Below, piece after piece: positions 1 to 7,506 of a stretch of 35,167 nt of DNA. The position numbers and the translations under genes were made by a program. Numbering within the stretch: the first letter of the stretch is position 1; every line of letters begins with the position of its first letter. Source of the DNA: an uncultured Saprospirales bacterium (GTDB lineage: Bacteria; Bacteroidota; Bacteroidia; Chitinophagales; JADIYW01); contig CALLKF010000144.1 in assembly GCA_938008535.1 (NCBI GenBank), positions 1-35,167 on the forward strand, in the 5' to 3' direction. The notes beneath the pieces are model-generated. The model was not told where the DNA came from. It did not search any database and was given only the letters and a program-made list of their open reading frames with translations.

Positions 1-625
1 CAATTTTTGAAGTATCAGTCAATTGTGCAAGTGCCAAGCCATCAGAGAAATATTCCGCACGTGCGTACATCGCTGGAATTGCAATTTTTGCTTGTTTATT
101 TAAATAACCATATTTTCCATTTTGCTTAAAACACATCAAGCCATTACGGCAAACACCTAAATAAACAAACGTATCAGGAACAATTAATTTTCCAGTTTTG
201 TCTATTGCACCATAGGTATATTGACTCAAGCCATTCACGAAGAATTTTTTCTGAACAATACAAACACCTTCAGTAAAGGTTTCCATTTTACTGTACGATG
301 GCTCTAGTAGAAACTCTTTTGTCTTTACCGAAAACAAACCATATTTTTCTAAGGTATCTTGTACGATATACAAACCATCTTCATAAGATGTATAAGCAGA
401 TTTATATTTTATAGGCAACACAATTTTCTGCGTTTTCTCATCTATTAAACCATACCTGTTTTCAGTAGAAGTGGAACCATAAGCAGTCGTTGATTTTTTA
501 TTAATTGTAGTATAAACAGAGGCATAGCCATCTTTATATTTGCTGCCAATCTTATAATCCGTTTGCGCAAACGATAAAGTGCCAATAAAAAGCAATAGCA
601 ATAAGCCGAAGATTCCTTTCTTCAT
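1..625 (-). CDS. Exported WG-repeat protein, C-terminus cut by window edge
   Basis: The reading frame is open from an ATG at 625 to the left edge (208 codons visible). It begins with a Sec signal peptide (MKKGIFGLLLLLFIGTLSFA, cleavage before QTD). At least four degenerate WG-type repeats follow, each with a YGxxxxxxxxxxxxP core: YGLIDEKTQKIVLP, YGLFSVKTKEFLLEP, YGAIDKTGKLIVP and YGYLNKQAKIAIP. WG repeats are beta-rich modules common in exported Bacteroidota proteins, and their ligands are mostly unknown. A second in-frame ATG lies two codons upstream (631); I chose 625 because MKK starts the signal peptide. Family assignment is good; no specific function can be given. Confidence 0.8.
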   Translation of the reverse strand, partial: MKKGIFGLLLLLFIGTLSFAQTDYKIGSKYKDGYASVYTTINKKSTTAYGSTSTENRYGLIDEKTQKIVLPIKYKSAYTSYEDGLYIVQDTLEKYGLFSVKTKEFLLEPSYSKMETFTEGVCIVQKKFFVNGLSQYTYGAIDKTGKLIVPDTFVYLGVCRNGLMCFKQNGKYGYLNKQAKIAIPAMYARAEYFSDGLALAQLTDTSKI

Positions 626-741
626 GTACATAAAATTATTTTACAAAATAAACCTAATTAAAAATAATGTAAATACGTGATTTATGGTAAATTTTTAGTG
701 AAGAGTGATGAGTAATGAGTGATGAGTGACCAATGCCATGG

Positions 742-756
742 TTCGTGTCTCACGAA
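742..756. repeat. Short perfect hairpin
   Basis: TTCGTG at 742-747 and CACGAA at 751-756 form a perfect 6-bp stem with a TCT loop. No T-tract follows, so it is not a convincing terminator. From memory, similar text recurs between genes in Bacteroidota, which suggests part of a dispersed intergenic repeat; I cannot confirm that here. Confidence 0.45.
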
Positions 757-831
757 GCACCCTATAAAATCCTTATTATTCCATAAGAATAAACTGTTTA
801 TAGAAATGATTGCTGCTTAGAAATAGCTCTG

Positions 832-924
832 TAGGAGCGTCCTATTAGATAATGATACCCAAACAAGCCAAAATATCACCTTTTTGCCCGTTTTCTCCAA
901 CTTTTCATCAATTATCTGCTCCTA
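832..924. repeat. Interrupted inverted repeat (93 bp)
   Basis: The left arm has TAGGAGC (832-838) and AGATAAT (847-853). The right arm has ATTATCT (911-917) directly followed by GCTCCTA (918-924). Both 7-bp segments pair perfectly, with an 8-nt bulge on the left. Within the left arm, TAGGA-gcg-TCCTA (832-844) is itself a small palindrome. It ends seven bases before the minisatellite. Confidence 0.55.
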
Positions 925-930
925 ACTGAC

Positions 931-1182
931 ACAAAATCGTAATTAACGTTTACAAAATCAAAATTAACGTCCACAGAATCAATATTAATGCACACAAAAT
1001 CAATATTAACGCATACAAAATCAATATTAACGCATACAAAATCAATATTAACGCCCACAGAATTAATATTAATGCACACAAAATCAATATTAACGCATAC
1101 AGAATCAATATTAACGCATACAGAATCAATATTAATGCACACAAAATCAATATTAACGCCTACAAAATCGTCATTCATGCAA
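931..1182. repeat. 21-bp minisatellite, 12 units
   Basis: Twelve uninterrupted 21-bp units start at 931, 952, 973, 994, 1015, 1036, 1057, 1078, 1099, 1120, 1141 and 1162. The commonest form is ACAAAATCAATATTAACGCA followed by T. Variation concentrates at position 4 (A/G), position 17 (C/T) and the last three bases (CAT, CAC, CCC, CCT). The outermost units are the most divergent and both carry ACAAAATCGT, as expected when internal units are homogenised. No spacers are present, so it is not CRISPR. Confidence 0.9.
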
Positions 1183-1224
1183 AATATATAGCATCCTGAT
1201 TCTTGTCTCTTGACTCTTTTTATC

Positions 1225-1255
1225 TTGTTCTACTTACTACTATTATTTATCTTTG
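1225..1255 (+). promoter_or_regulatory. glyS promoter, Bacteroidota type
   Basis: TTG at 1225-1227, a 20-nt spacer, then TATCTTTG at 1248-1255 match the Bacteroidota -33/-7 pattern (TTTG / TAnnTTTG). The box ends only 4 nt before the ATG at 1260, so the transcript probably starts at or within a few bases of the start codon. Confidence 0.7.
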
Positions 1256-1259
1256 CATT

Positions 1260-2783
1260 ATGGCTGAAGTAGAAAATTTACAGAAAATCGTTTCGCACTG
1301 CAAAGAATACGGATTTATTTTTCCGTCGAGTGAAATTTATGACAATTTAGGCGCCGTTTACGATTACGGGCAATTTGGTGTAGAGCTTAAAAACAACATC
1401 AAAGAATATTGGTGGAAAAGCATGGTGCAGATGCACGTAAATATCGTCGGCCTTGATTCGGCAATCTTTATGCATCCTACGGTTTGGAAAGCCAGCGGCC
1501 ATGTTGATTCTTTTTCAGATCCATTGATTGATAATAAAGATTCTAAAAAAAGATACCGCGCTGATGTTTTGTTAGAAGAAAAAATTGATAAGCTAAAAGA
1601 AAAAGGTGAGAAAGAATTAACAAAGAAAAATTTATCAGAAGCATCTGTAGAAGAAAAAGTGAAAGCTTCACGCGATTATGCAAAAGGTGTTTTGTTGGAA
1701 ACCGAATATACTAAGGCAGCTGAAACTGCTGATTTTAAAAGATATAAAGAACTGATTGAAGAATACGAAATCGCATGCGAAGTTTCTGGTTCAAAAAACT
1801 GGACAGATGTTCGCCAGTTCAATTTGATGTTTGGAACCAAACTCGGCGCAGTTGATGAAGATTCAACAGACTTATACCTGCGACCGGAAACAGCACAAGG
1901 TATTTTTGTCAATTTCTTAAATGTACAAAAAACAGGAAGACTTAAAATTCCTTTTGGTATTGCTCAAATAGGTAAAGCATTTAGAAACGAAATTGTAGCG
2001 CGACAATTTATTTTCCGCATGCGTGAGTTTGAGCAAATGGAAATGCAGTTCTTCGTTCGTCCTGGTACACAAAAAGAATGGTTCGAGAAATGGAAACAAA
2101 CCAGAATGAACTGGCATTTGGCTCTTGGAACAGCGCAAGAAAATTTGCGTTTTCATGTACACGAAAAACTGGCGCATTATGCTGATGCTGCAGAAGACAT
2201 TCAATTTAAATTTCCAATCGGCTTTAAAGAATTGGAAGGTATTCACTCACGCGGTGATTTTGATTTATCACAACATCAAAAATTTTCAGGAAAAAAATTG
2301 CAGTATTTTGATTCAGAACTAAATGAAAATTATGTGCCATACGTAATTGAAACTTCGATTGGTTTAGATAGAATGTTTTTGCGTGTAATTAGCGAATCGT
2401 TAAAAGATGAAGTATTAGAAAACGGTGAAACACGCACGGTTTTAAATTTACCAGCAGCATTAGCACCGATAAAAGTTGCCATTCTACCTTTAGTAAAAAA
2501 AGATGGTTTGCCAGAAAAAGCTAGAGAAATTTTAAATACGCTAAAATTTGTTGGAAGAACATTTTATGAAGAAAAAGATTCTATCGGAAAACGTTATAGA
2601 AGAATGGATGCACTTGGAACGCCTTATTGCATTACAGTCGATCATCAAACATTAGAAGATAACACGGTTACGATTCGTGAGCGTGACACGATGCAGCAAG
2701 ACAGAATTCATATGGATGAAGTAGCCAAAATTGTTGGTTCCAAAATTGATATGAATAACTTGTTACGCAAAGCGATTTGTTAG
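1260..2783 (+). CDS. glyS: Glycyl-tRNA synthetase (alpha2 type)
   Basis: Charges tRNA-Gly with glycine in the cytoplasm. At 507 residues it is the single-chain homodimeric type also found in eukaryotes and archaea, not the alpha2beta2 enzyme of many other bacteria. Class II signatures are visible: RPETAQGIF near residue 208, motif 2 beginning FRNE near 241 and continuing through FRMREFEQMEMQFF, and motif 3 GLDRMFL near 368. The last ~105 residues form the anticodon-binding domain (APIKVAILPLV onward). The frame is open further upstream to an ATG at 1203, but I chose 1260 because family-like sequence starts at MAEVENLQKI and the promoter lies between the two ATGs. The gene stands alone behind its own promoter. 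Confidence 0.97.
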   Translation: MAEVENLQKIVSHCKEYGFIFPSSEIYDNLGAVYDYGQFGVELKNNIKEYWWKSMVQMHVNIVGLDSAIFMHPTVWKASGHVDSFSDPLIDNKDSKKRYRADVLLEEKIDKLKEKGEKELTKKNLSEASVEEKVKASRDYAKGVLLETEYTKAAETADFKRYKELIEEYEIACEVSGSKNWTDVRQFNLMFGTKLGAVDEDSTDLYLRPETAQGIFVNFLNVQKTGRLKIPFGIAQIGKAFRNEIVARQFIFRMREFEQMEMQFFVRPGTQKEWFEKWKQTRMNWHLALGTAQENLRFHVHEKLAHYADAAEDIQFKFPIGFKELEGIHSRGDFDLSQHQKFSGKKLQYFDSELNENYVPYVIETSIGLDRMFLRVISESLKDEVLENGETRTVLNLPAALAPIKVAILPLVKKDGLPEKAREILNTLKFVGRTFYEEKDSIGKRYRRMDALGTPYCITVDHQTLEDNTVTIRERDTMQQDRIHMDEVAKIVGSKIDMNNLLRKAIC

Positions 2784-2866
2784 TAAAGTCTTTAATTCAA
2801 TTCATTTTCAATGGTTCATAAAAAATAAACAACATTAAAAATAAATTCACCATATTATTTTTATTA

Positions 2867-3292
2867 TTGACTACAATACCAATGTTTGCCAGTAATCCTA
2901 TGTTGCGAGGCAATTGGAAAGGTGTTATTGTAACTAAAGATAATACTGATATTGATAATAAGAATGGATTAATAGTAAATCTATTTATTACGGATGATAA
3001 TGATGTTGGTGACTTTAGAGGCGAAATGACGGTGAGTTATCGTTACCAAACAGACGTCTACAAAGCGAAATATCTAATAACTGGAAAGTTAGATTACAAT
3101 ACTTACAAATTAAGAATTCGACAAGATAAATTTATATTTTCTGATGTTTTGCCAAAAGGATTGAACTGGTGTATCGGCTCAGGTGATGGCAGAATTTACA
3201 GAAGTAAATATAAAAAACGAGTTATAATGGATGGCAATCTTGCTACTAATTGCGGTGGAGACAGATTGCATTTCGTTTTAGTAAAGCAATAA
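2867..3292 (+). CDS. Small exported beta-rich protein, 5' end uncertain
   Basis: I do not recognise the family. The body (LRGNWKGVIVTKDN onward, about 130 residues) is rich in beta-strand-like alternation and starts with a GNWKG motif reminiscent of calycin-like secreted domains. The start is the problem. The frame is open back to 2822 and encodes a clear signal peptide there (KNKFTILFLLLTTIPMFA, then SNPML), but it contains no ATG or GTG before it. The only upstream in-frame conventional start is TTG 2867, inside the hydrophobic core. An ATG at 2811 is one frame off and would join perfectly if the A6 run at 2820-2825 were A7, giving MVHKKINNIKNKF. Alternatives are a rare ATT start at 2834, or a shortened protein from 2867 or 2882. 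Confidence 0.6.
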   Translation: MTTIPMFASNPMLRGNWKGVIVTKDNTDIDNKNGLIVNLFITDDNDVGDFRGEMTVSYRYQTDVYKAKYLITGKLDYNTYKLRIRQDKFIFSDVLPKGLNWCIGSGDGRIYRSKYKKRVIMDGNLATNCGGDRLHFVLVKQ

Positions 3293-3338
3293 ATAATACT
3301 TGTTTTTTTATTTACAAAAAAATAAGTAGCTTTATTTA

Positions 3339-4226
3339 ATGAGAACACAAACACTTATTTTATTCTTTGCTTTTGGTTTACTTATTTCTGGTTGCCAAAA
3401 AGAACTTAAAGAAGACAATTCAACAGAAGGCACTTTCACAGCTTTAACCTATAACGTTGCTGGTTTGCCAGAGCCAGCTTCAAGTTCGCATCCAATTGCG
3501 AATACACCTCAAATAAGTCCGCGACTAAATAATTATGACATAGTTAATGTGCAGGAAGATTTTGCTTACCACGATTTATTAATTAAAGACGATAAACATG
3601 CATACAGAAGTCAATATGTAGCAAATAGAGGTTATGGTGATGGCTTAAACTTATTTTCGAAATACATCATTACCAATTTTATGCGAACCGAATGGACAGA
3701 TTGTAATGGTTTTGATTGCTTTACACCTAAAGGATTTACACTTTGTAGATTGAAATTGTCATCTAAGATCTATGTTGATTTATACAATGTGCACTGCAAT
3801 GCAGGTTCAGATTCAGCAGATTTAATTGCACGAAGAAAAAATATTCTTCAATTAGCTAAGTTTATTGCATATCGTTCAAAAGGAAATGCAGTAATCATTA
3901 TGGGTGACATGAATTGTAGGTATACACGTACAGGTGATAATATTCGCGAAATTTTGAATTTAGGTTTTAAAGATGCTTGGATAGAAACACAACGAAATGG
4001 AGTTTTACCATTACAAGATGGAATTTCATTAATGGATTGCGATCCAATTGCTACAAATCCGACCTGTGAAGTAGTAGATAAAATATTTTACAGAAGCAGC
4101 GAAAAAATAAAAATCGACCTGTTGGATTATCGAGTTGAAGGTGATAAATTTTTAGATGAAAATGGCGAATGGCTTTCCGATCACCGACCGCTGTATGCTA
4201 AGTTTCATTATCAATTGATACAGTAG
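3339..4226 (+). CDS. Endonuclease/exonuclease/phosphatase-fold lipoprotein
   Basis: A 295-residue lipoprotein: the N-terminus is hydrophobic with lipobox LISGC (lipidated Cys19). The rest is a metal-dependent phosphoesterase of the EEP superfamily (DNase I, exonuclease III, sphingomyelinase, inositol phosphatase). Ordered motifs: LTYNVAGLPE, NVQEDF (metal Glu), YNVHCNAG (catalytic-type His), IIMGDMNC (Asp/Asn pair) and LSDHRPLYA (catalytic Asp-His). The substrate cannot be read from sequence; an envelope location favours extracellular nucleic acid or a phospholipid head group. It is preceded by a degenerate -7-like TAGCTTTA at 3327. Its stop codon (4224-4226) directly abuts the stop codon of the convergent gene, leaving no room for a terminator. 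Confidence 0.85.
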   Translation: MRTQTLILFFAFGLLISGCQKELKEDNSTEGTFTALTYNVAGLPEPASSSHPIANTPQISPRLNNYDIVNVQEDFAYHDLLIKDDKHAYRSQYVANRGYGDGLNLFSKYIITNFMRTEWTDCNGFDCFTPKGFTLCRLKLSSKIYVDLYNVHCNAGSDSADLIARRKNILQLAKFIAYRSKGNAVIIMGDMNCRYTRTGDNIREILNLGFKDAWIETQRNGVLPLQDGISLMDCDPIATNPTCEVVDKIFYRSSEKIKIDLLDYRVEGDKFLDENGEWLSDHRPLYAKFHYQLIQ

Positions 4227-4988
4227 TTAAAATTCTAAAATAGCTTTATTGGCTTTTTCCAATTGTTCAGGTGAACCGATATCTATCCAGATATCGTCGT
4301 TGTGGTGGTAGCATTTAATGGTGTGATCGTTGCAAATATCTAAATACCAATCTACCATAGAAAAAACGCCTTCGCGCTTACAGGTTTTAAAAATTTCCGG
4401 TGAAATGATATGATAACCGCTGAACGCGCGTTCGTGCAAAGGATGCTGATAGTCAGGATCTGAGATTTGAGATTTAAGAGTCGCAAGTTTGCGTGGAATT
4501 TTTACTTCGTGCGTTTTCACATTTTCCCAGCCAAACAAGATATCATCATCATCAAACAATAAATAGCGTGATGAATTTCGCTCGCGTACAGCTAACGTTG
4601 CTATGGTGTTGCTTTCTACATGATGCTGATAAAATTTCTCTAAATTGATGTTCGTTAACACATCAGCATTACACAATAGAAATGGTTTTCCATCGTCGAA
4701 GAAATGACGTGCTTTAAATAAACCACCACCTGTTTCTAATAACTCATTTGATTCATCGGAAAAGGTGATCGAAATGCCGAACTGATTATTTTGTTCGATG
4801 AAATCATAAATCTGGTTTGCTAAATAATGTACGTTTAAAATGATTTCATTGAAGCCGTATTTTTTTAGTTGTTCGATAACGATCTGCAGCATTGGTTTTC
4901 CGCCAACAGGTATCAACGCCTTCGGACAAGTATCCGTTAACGGCTTTAACCGTGTACCTAAACCTGCTGCGAATATCATTGCTTTCAT
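4227..4988 (-). CDS. murU: Sugar-1-phosphate nucleotidyltransferase, MurU-like
   Basis: A 253-residue NTP_transferase. The N-terminal Rossmann signature AAGLGTRLKPLTDTCPKAL contains the GxGTR loop and the PK lysine; VGGKPML and CNADVL (metal-binding Asp) follow. MurU converts MurNAc-1-phosphate plus UTP to UDP-MurNAc, feeding recycled peptidoglycan sugar back into synthesis. The upstream AmgK-like kinase, which would make the substrate, supports this over a generic mannose- or glucose-1-phosphate enzyme. I start at 4988 (MKAMIFAAG) because the extension to 5060 would run into the preceding gene. Before AFSGYHIISPEIF there is an apparently long loop (KLATLKSQISDPDYQHP) encoded partly by repeat-like DNA at 4456-4480. 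Last gene of the operon. Confidence 0.8.
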   Translation of the reverse strand: MKAMIFAAGLGTRLKPLTDTCPKALIPVGGKPMLQIVIEQLKKYGFNEIILNVHYLANQIYDFIEQNNQFGISITFSDESNELLETGGGLFKARHFFDDGKPFLLCNADVLTNINLEKFYQHHVESNTIATLAVRERNSSRYLLFDDDDILFGWENVKTHEVKIPRKLATLKSQISDPDYQHPLHERAFSGYHIISPEIFKTCKREGVFSMVDWYLDICNDHTIKCYHHNDDIWIDIGSPEQLEKANKAILEF

Positions 4989-5025
4989 TTTTGTAATTGT
5001 AGAATTGTTGAGTTTGGGAATTGTA

Positions 5026-5559
5026 TTAATTATCAAAAAAAGTTGTAGGAATATTATCATTGTTATCTATATATGCAAGACAGATTGCATAATCTGCACG
5101 CAATTCTAATCTATCGAAATTTGATCCTTTTGTTATATAACAATAAAACTTACCGTATGGAAGTAAAAATATTGGTTTGCTAATTCTATTTATAAAACCT
5201 TGTGTTACTAATTCAGATAATTTTTTCGGATATTTTTTATTTTTTGCATAATATTTATCAATTGCTATTTTCACTTTCACCACACTACTTTCTGCTTGTT
5301 TGCGTCCAATTTCCAATGAATAAAATGAAAATAGAAAAATTGAAACAAAAATAATGACGAAAACAAAGAAAGATTTTAAGCGATCATTTATTTTATATGC
5401 AATCACTATTGAACCTATAAAAGCAAATACAACAGCAAGAAAAAGATAAGGCAAATCACCAAGTCCATAAATTGGATTATTCCAATAAACATAATTCAAC
5501 ACAAAATACACAAGGAATAAATAAGCGACTATTGTAATTATGTATTTTACTATTTTCAT
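5026..5559 (-). CDS. Small membrane protein in the amino-sugar recycling operon
   Basis: Unrecognised, 177 residues. There are probably three membrane segments: IVKYIITIVAYLFLVYFVLNY, the region around LPYLFLAVVFAFIGSIVIAY, and FFVFVIIFVSIFLFSFY. A soluble C-terminal part follows. It contains VVKVKIAIDKYYAKNKKYP, then KKLSELV, a pattern like the post-helix segment of type II secretion pseudopilins (Tyr-Pro then a helix); this is only a resemblance. Its ATG overlaps the stop of the upstream kinase (ATGA, 5556-5559), so the two are probably translationally coupled. The MurU-like gene follows after 37 nt. Co-transcription hints at a role tied to cell-wall sugar salvage, but no function is assignable. 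Confidence 0.75.
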   Translation of the reverse strand: MKIVKYIITIVAYLFLVYFVLNYVYWNNPIYGLGDLPYLFLAVVFAFIGSIVIAYKINDRLKSFFVFVIIFVSIFLFSFYSLEIGRKQAESSVVKVKIAIDKYYAKNKKYPKKLSELVTQGFINRISKPIFLLPYGKFYCYITKGSNFDRLELRADYAICLAYIDNNDNIPTTFFDN

Positions 5560-6977
5560 ATAAATTGTCCTTGTAGTTCGCGTTCGATGTGTTTGATCTT
5601 TACTTTGGCATTGTATTTATTTTTTAAATGCAAGGCAGTTTGTTCGGCGCAATACACACTACGATGCTGTCCGCCAGTGCAGCCGAAATTAATTTGTAAA
5701 TGTTCAAAATCGCGCTCTAAATAATTTTCAATAGCAATATCAACAGTTTGCCAAACATGTTCCAAAAATTCTTTTGCTTTGCTTTGTGTTTCTAAAAACT
5801 CAATGACGTTTTTATCTTTTCCGGTAAATTGTTTGTAAGGTTCATATCGACCAGGATTGTGCAAGCCGCGACAATCAAAAATAAAGCCGCCGCCGTTTCC
5901 ATTTTCTTCTTTCGGCAAACCACGTTTAAATGAAAAGCTATTAATTTCTACTTCCAGTTTTTTCTGCGAACCATCATATTTAGTATGTTTAAAAATATCG
6001 GAAGCCACCAATTGTTTTAATACATTATTTAATTCAGGTAAATTATCTATGTTATCGATAAAATATTTTACGTTTTCCAGAGCAGGCACAATGCTTTCAA
6101 TAAAGTGCGGTCTGCGTTCAATCAAACCTCGAAAACCGTAAGCGCCCAACACTTGCAAAATACGGATCAGCACAAAACCATTGTATCGTTCTTTAAAATC
6201 TTTTTTGTCGATCGTAATTAATTTCGACACTTCATCCATGTAAAAATCAAACAATTCATTTTTAATTTCTATTGGAATTTTAGCACCGGCTTGCCACAAT
6301 AAAGAAGCTGCATCATATTGCAACGCACCTTTTCGACCACCTTGATAATCGATAAAATACGGTTTGTTTTCGTGTATCATTACATTGCGCGACTGGCAAT
6401 CGCGAAACATAAAATATTGATTTTTTTCTTCGAGCAAATAATCGCACAACGTATTAAAATCTTTATTTAATTCTGGTTCGCTAAAATGTGCACGCGCAAC
6501 TCTTGCGAAATAATATTTGAACGAGTTCAAATCCCAAAACATGGAACTTTTATCAAATTCCTGGATTGGATAACACATATTAAAATCAAAATCTTCAGCA
6601 CCTTTAATTTGCAGGAAAGCCAGTTGCTGTAATACTTGCTTCAAATAATCTATTACTTCATTACTGATGCCTTGCTCTTTGATCAATGAGTATAAACTCA
6701 CGTCACCAAGATCCTGCTGCAAATAATATTGCTTGTCATCGCTCACAATATACACTTGCGGAACAGCGATACTCTTTTTAGTAAAATGCTGTGTATGATG
6801 AATGAAGGTTGCGTTTTCCAGCACATCTTTACTGTATGTTCCGATAGCGCTATGGTTTTTAGAAACCAGGCGAAAATATATCCTGTCAGAACCGGCTTGC
6901 GGCAACTGGCTTATGGTTTCTGTTTTTTCTTTAAAATAAGTAAGAAATAATTCTGCTAAAATTTCAGATGCATTCAT
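5556..6977 (-). CDS. AmgK-like amino-sugar kinase fused to RapZ C-terminal domain
   Basis: A 473-residue two-domain cytoplasmic protein. Residues 1-~325 are an aminoglycoside-phosphotransferase-fold kinase with catalytic loop FRDCQSRNVMI (Asp193, Asn198) and metal site FIDYQGG (Asp210), followed by YDAASLLWQA as in AmgK, which phosphorylates the anomeric hydroxyl of MurNAc or GlcNAc. Residues ~341-470 match the C-terminal half of RapZ: FKRGLP, FIFDCRGLHNP, TGKDKNVIEFL and the hallmark GCTGGQHRSVYCAEQ (433-445). The P-loop ATPase half of RapZ is absent. In E. coli that C-terminal domain binds glucosamine-6-phosphate and controls GlmS synthesis, so an amino-sugar-sensing or protein-binding role here is my inference. 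It heads the operon with the membrane protein and MurU-like gene. Confidence 0.85.
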   Translation of the reverse strand: MNASEILAELFLTYFKEKTETISQLPQAGSDRIYFRLVSKNHSAIGTYSKDVLENATFIHHTQHFTKKSIAVPQVYIVSDDKQYYLQQDLGDVSLYSLIKEQGISNEVIDYLKQVLQQLAFLQIKGAEDFDFNMCYPIQEFDKSSMFWDLNSFKYYFARVARAHFSEPELNKDFNTLCDYLLEEKNQYFMFRDCQSRNVMIHENKPYFIDYQGGRKGALQYDAASLLWQAGAKIPIEIKNELFDFYMDEVSKLITIDKKDFKERYNGFVLIRILQVLGAYGFRGLIERRPHFIESIVPALENVKYFIDNIDNLPELNNVLKQLVASDIFKHTKYDGSQKKLEVEINSFSFKRGLPKEENGNGGGFIFDCRGLHNPGRYEPYKQFTGKDKNVIEFLETQSKAKEFLEHVWQTVDIAIENYLERDFEHLQINFGCTGGQHRSVYCAEQTALHLKNKYNAKVKIKHIERELQGQFI

Positions 6978-6981
6978 TAAA

Positions 6982-6989
6982 CAAATTTA
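6982..6989 (-). promoter_or_regulatory. -7 box of the amgK-like operon
   Basis: On the minus strand TAAATTTG (6989 to 6982) fits TAnnTTTG and is followed by TTTA then the ATG at 6977: a 4-nt gap, as for glyS. I see no clear -33 TTG at the ideal spacing, only a T-rich stretch. Confidence 0.5.
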
Positions 6990-7043
6990 CAAAACAGAGT
7001 TTGTATCTTTTAAAAAAGTTCGACACGTATGTGCAAATAAATG

Positions 7044-7472
7044 TTATACTTTCAAGGCTTCCAGTAATTGCTTGGTCGCGTTTTTAGTATCAACTTTATC
7101 AATTATTTTCGTGATTTTTCCTTTACCATCAATCACAAAAGTAGTACGCAAAATACCTTCATATTCTTTTCCCATAAATTTTTTCTTGCCCCAAACTTCG
7201 TATGCATGCGCGATGGTTTTGTCGGTATCAGGAATTAATTCAAAAGGCAAACTGTATTTTTCTTTGAATTTATTATGTGATTTTTCGTCTTGTGGCGAAA
7301 TACCAATAATAGTAAAACCTTGCTTGGTTAATGATGCGTAATTATCTCTGAAATCGCAGGCATTTGCAGTGCAGCCTGGTGTATCGTCTTTCGGATAAAA
7401 ATAAAGTACAGTTGTTTTGTCTTTAAAGTCTACGCCTTTAATTTTTGGTGCTTTGGTTCCTTCGGTTAGCAT
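7044..7472 (-). CDS. bcp: Thioredoxin-dependent thiol peroxidase (Bcp/PrxQ)
   Basis: A 142-residue peroxiredoxin that reduces hydrogen and alkyl peroxides using thioredoxin. The active site TPGCTANACDFRD gives peroxidatic Cys34 and resolving Cys39 (C-x4-C, the atypical 2-Cys arrangement of Bcp). YFYPKDDTPG precedes it, and GKEYEGILRTTFVID carries the conserved Arg near the C-terminus. It is slightly shorter at the N-terminus than E. coli Bcp, but MLTEGTKAP aligns with the family start. It lies 34 nt downstream of the M23 peptidase on the same strand and may be co-transcribed with it. Confidence 0.95.
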   Translation of the reverse strand: MLTEGTKAPKIKGVDFKDKTTVLYFYPKDDTPGCTANACDFRDNYASLTKQGFTIIGISPQDEKSHNKFKEKYSLPFELIPDTDKTIAHAYEVWGKKKFMGKEYEGILRTTFVIDGKGKITKIIDKVDTKNATKQLLEALKV

Positions 7473-7506
7473 ACGTTTTTGAGTTTAAGAATTTATGAGT
7501 TGTAAT

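Larger units (their letters stand above)
626..1259. other. 634-bp gene-free region with short repeats, palindromes and a minisatellite
   Basis: I find no convincing gene here. In order it holds: a short degenerate direct repeat built on GTGATGAGTAATGAG at about 707-730; a hairpin TTCGTG-tct-CACGAA at 742-756; an interrupted inverted repeat at 832-924; a 21-bp minisatellite at 931-1182; and the glyS promoter at 1225-1255. The two small open frames across the minisatellite exist only because 21 is a multiple of three and the unit lacks stops. Confidence 0.75.

Noticed and set aside
931..1182. CRISPR array
   Set aside because: Units are contiguous without spacers and there are no cas genes.
912..1191. 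Open frames on both strands across the minisatellite, encoding heptad repeats
   Set aside because: The 21-bp unit is a multiple of three and lacks stop codons, so long frames arise automatically on both strands; no signal, promoter or recognisable protein family.
1203..1259. N-terminal extension of glyS from an ATG at 1203
   Set aside because: It crosses the TTG/TATCTTTG promoter and adds hydrophobic residues absent from the synthetase family.
4989..5060. N-terminal extension of the MurU-like gene
   Set aside because: It overlaps the end of the preceding gene; the family starts at MKAMIFAAG.
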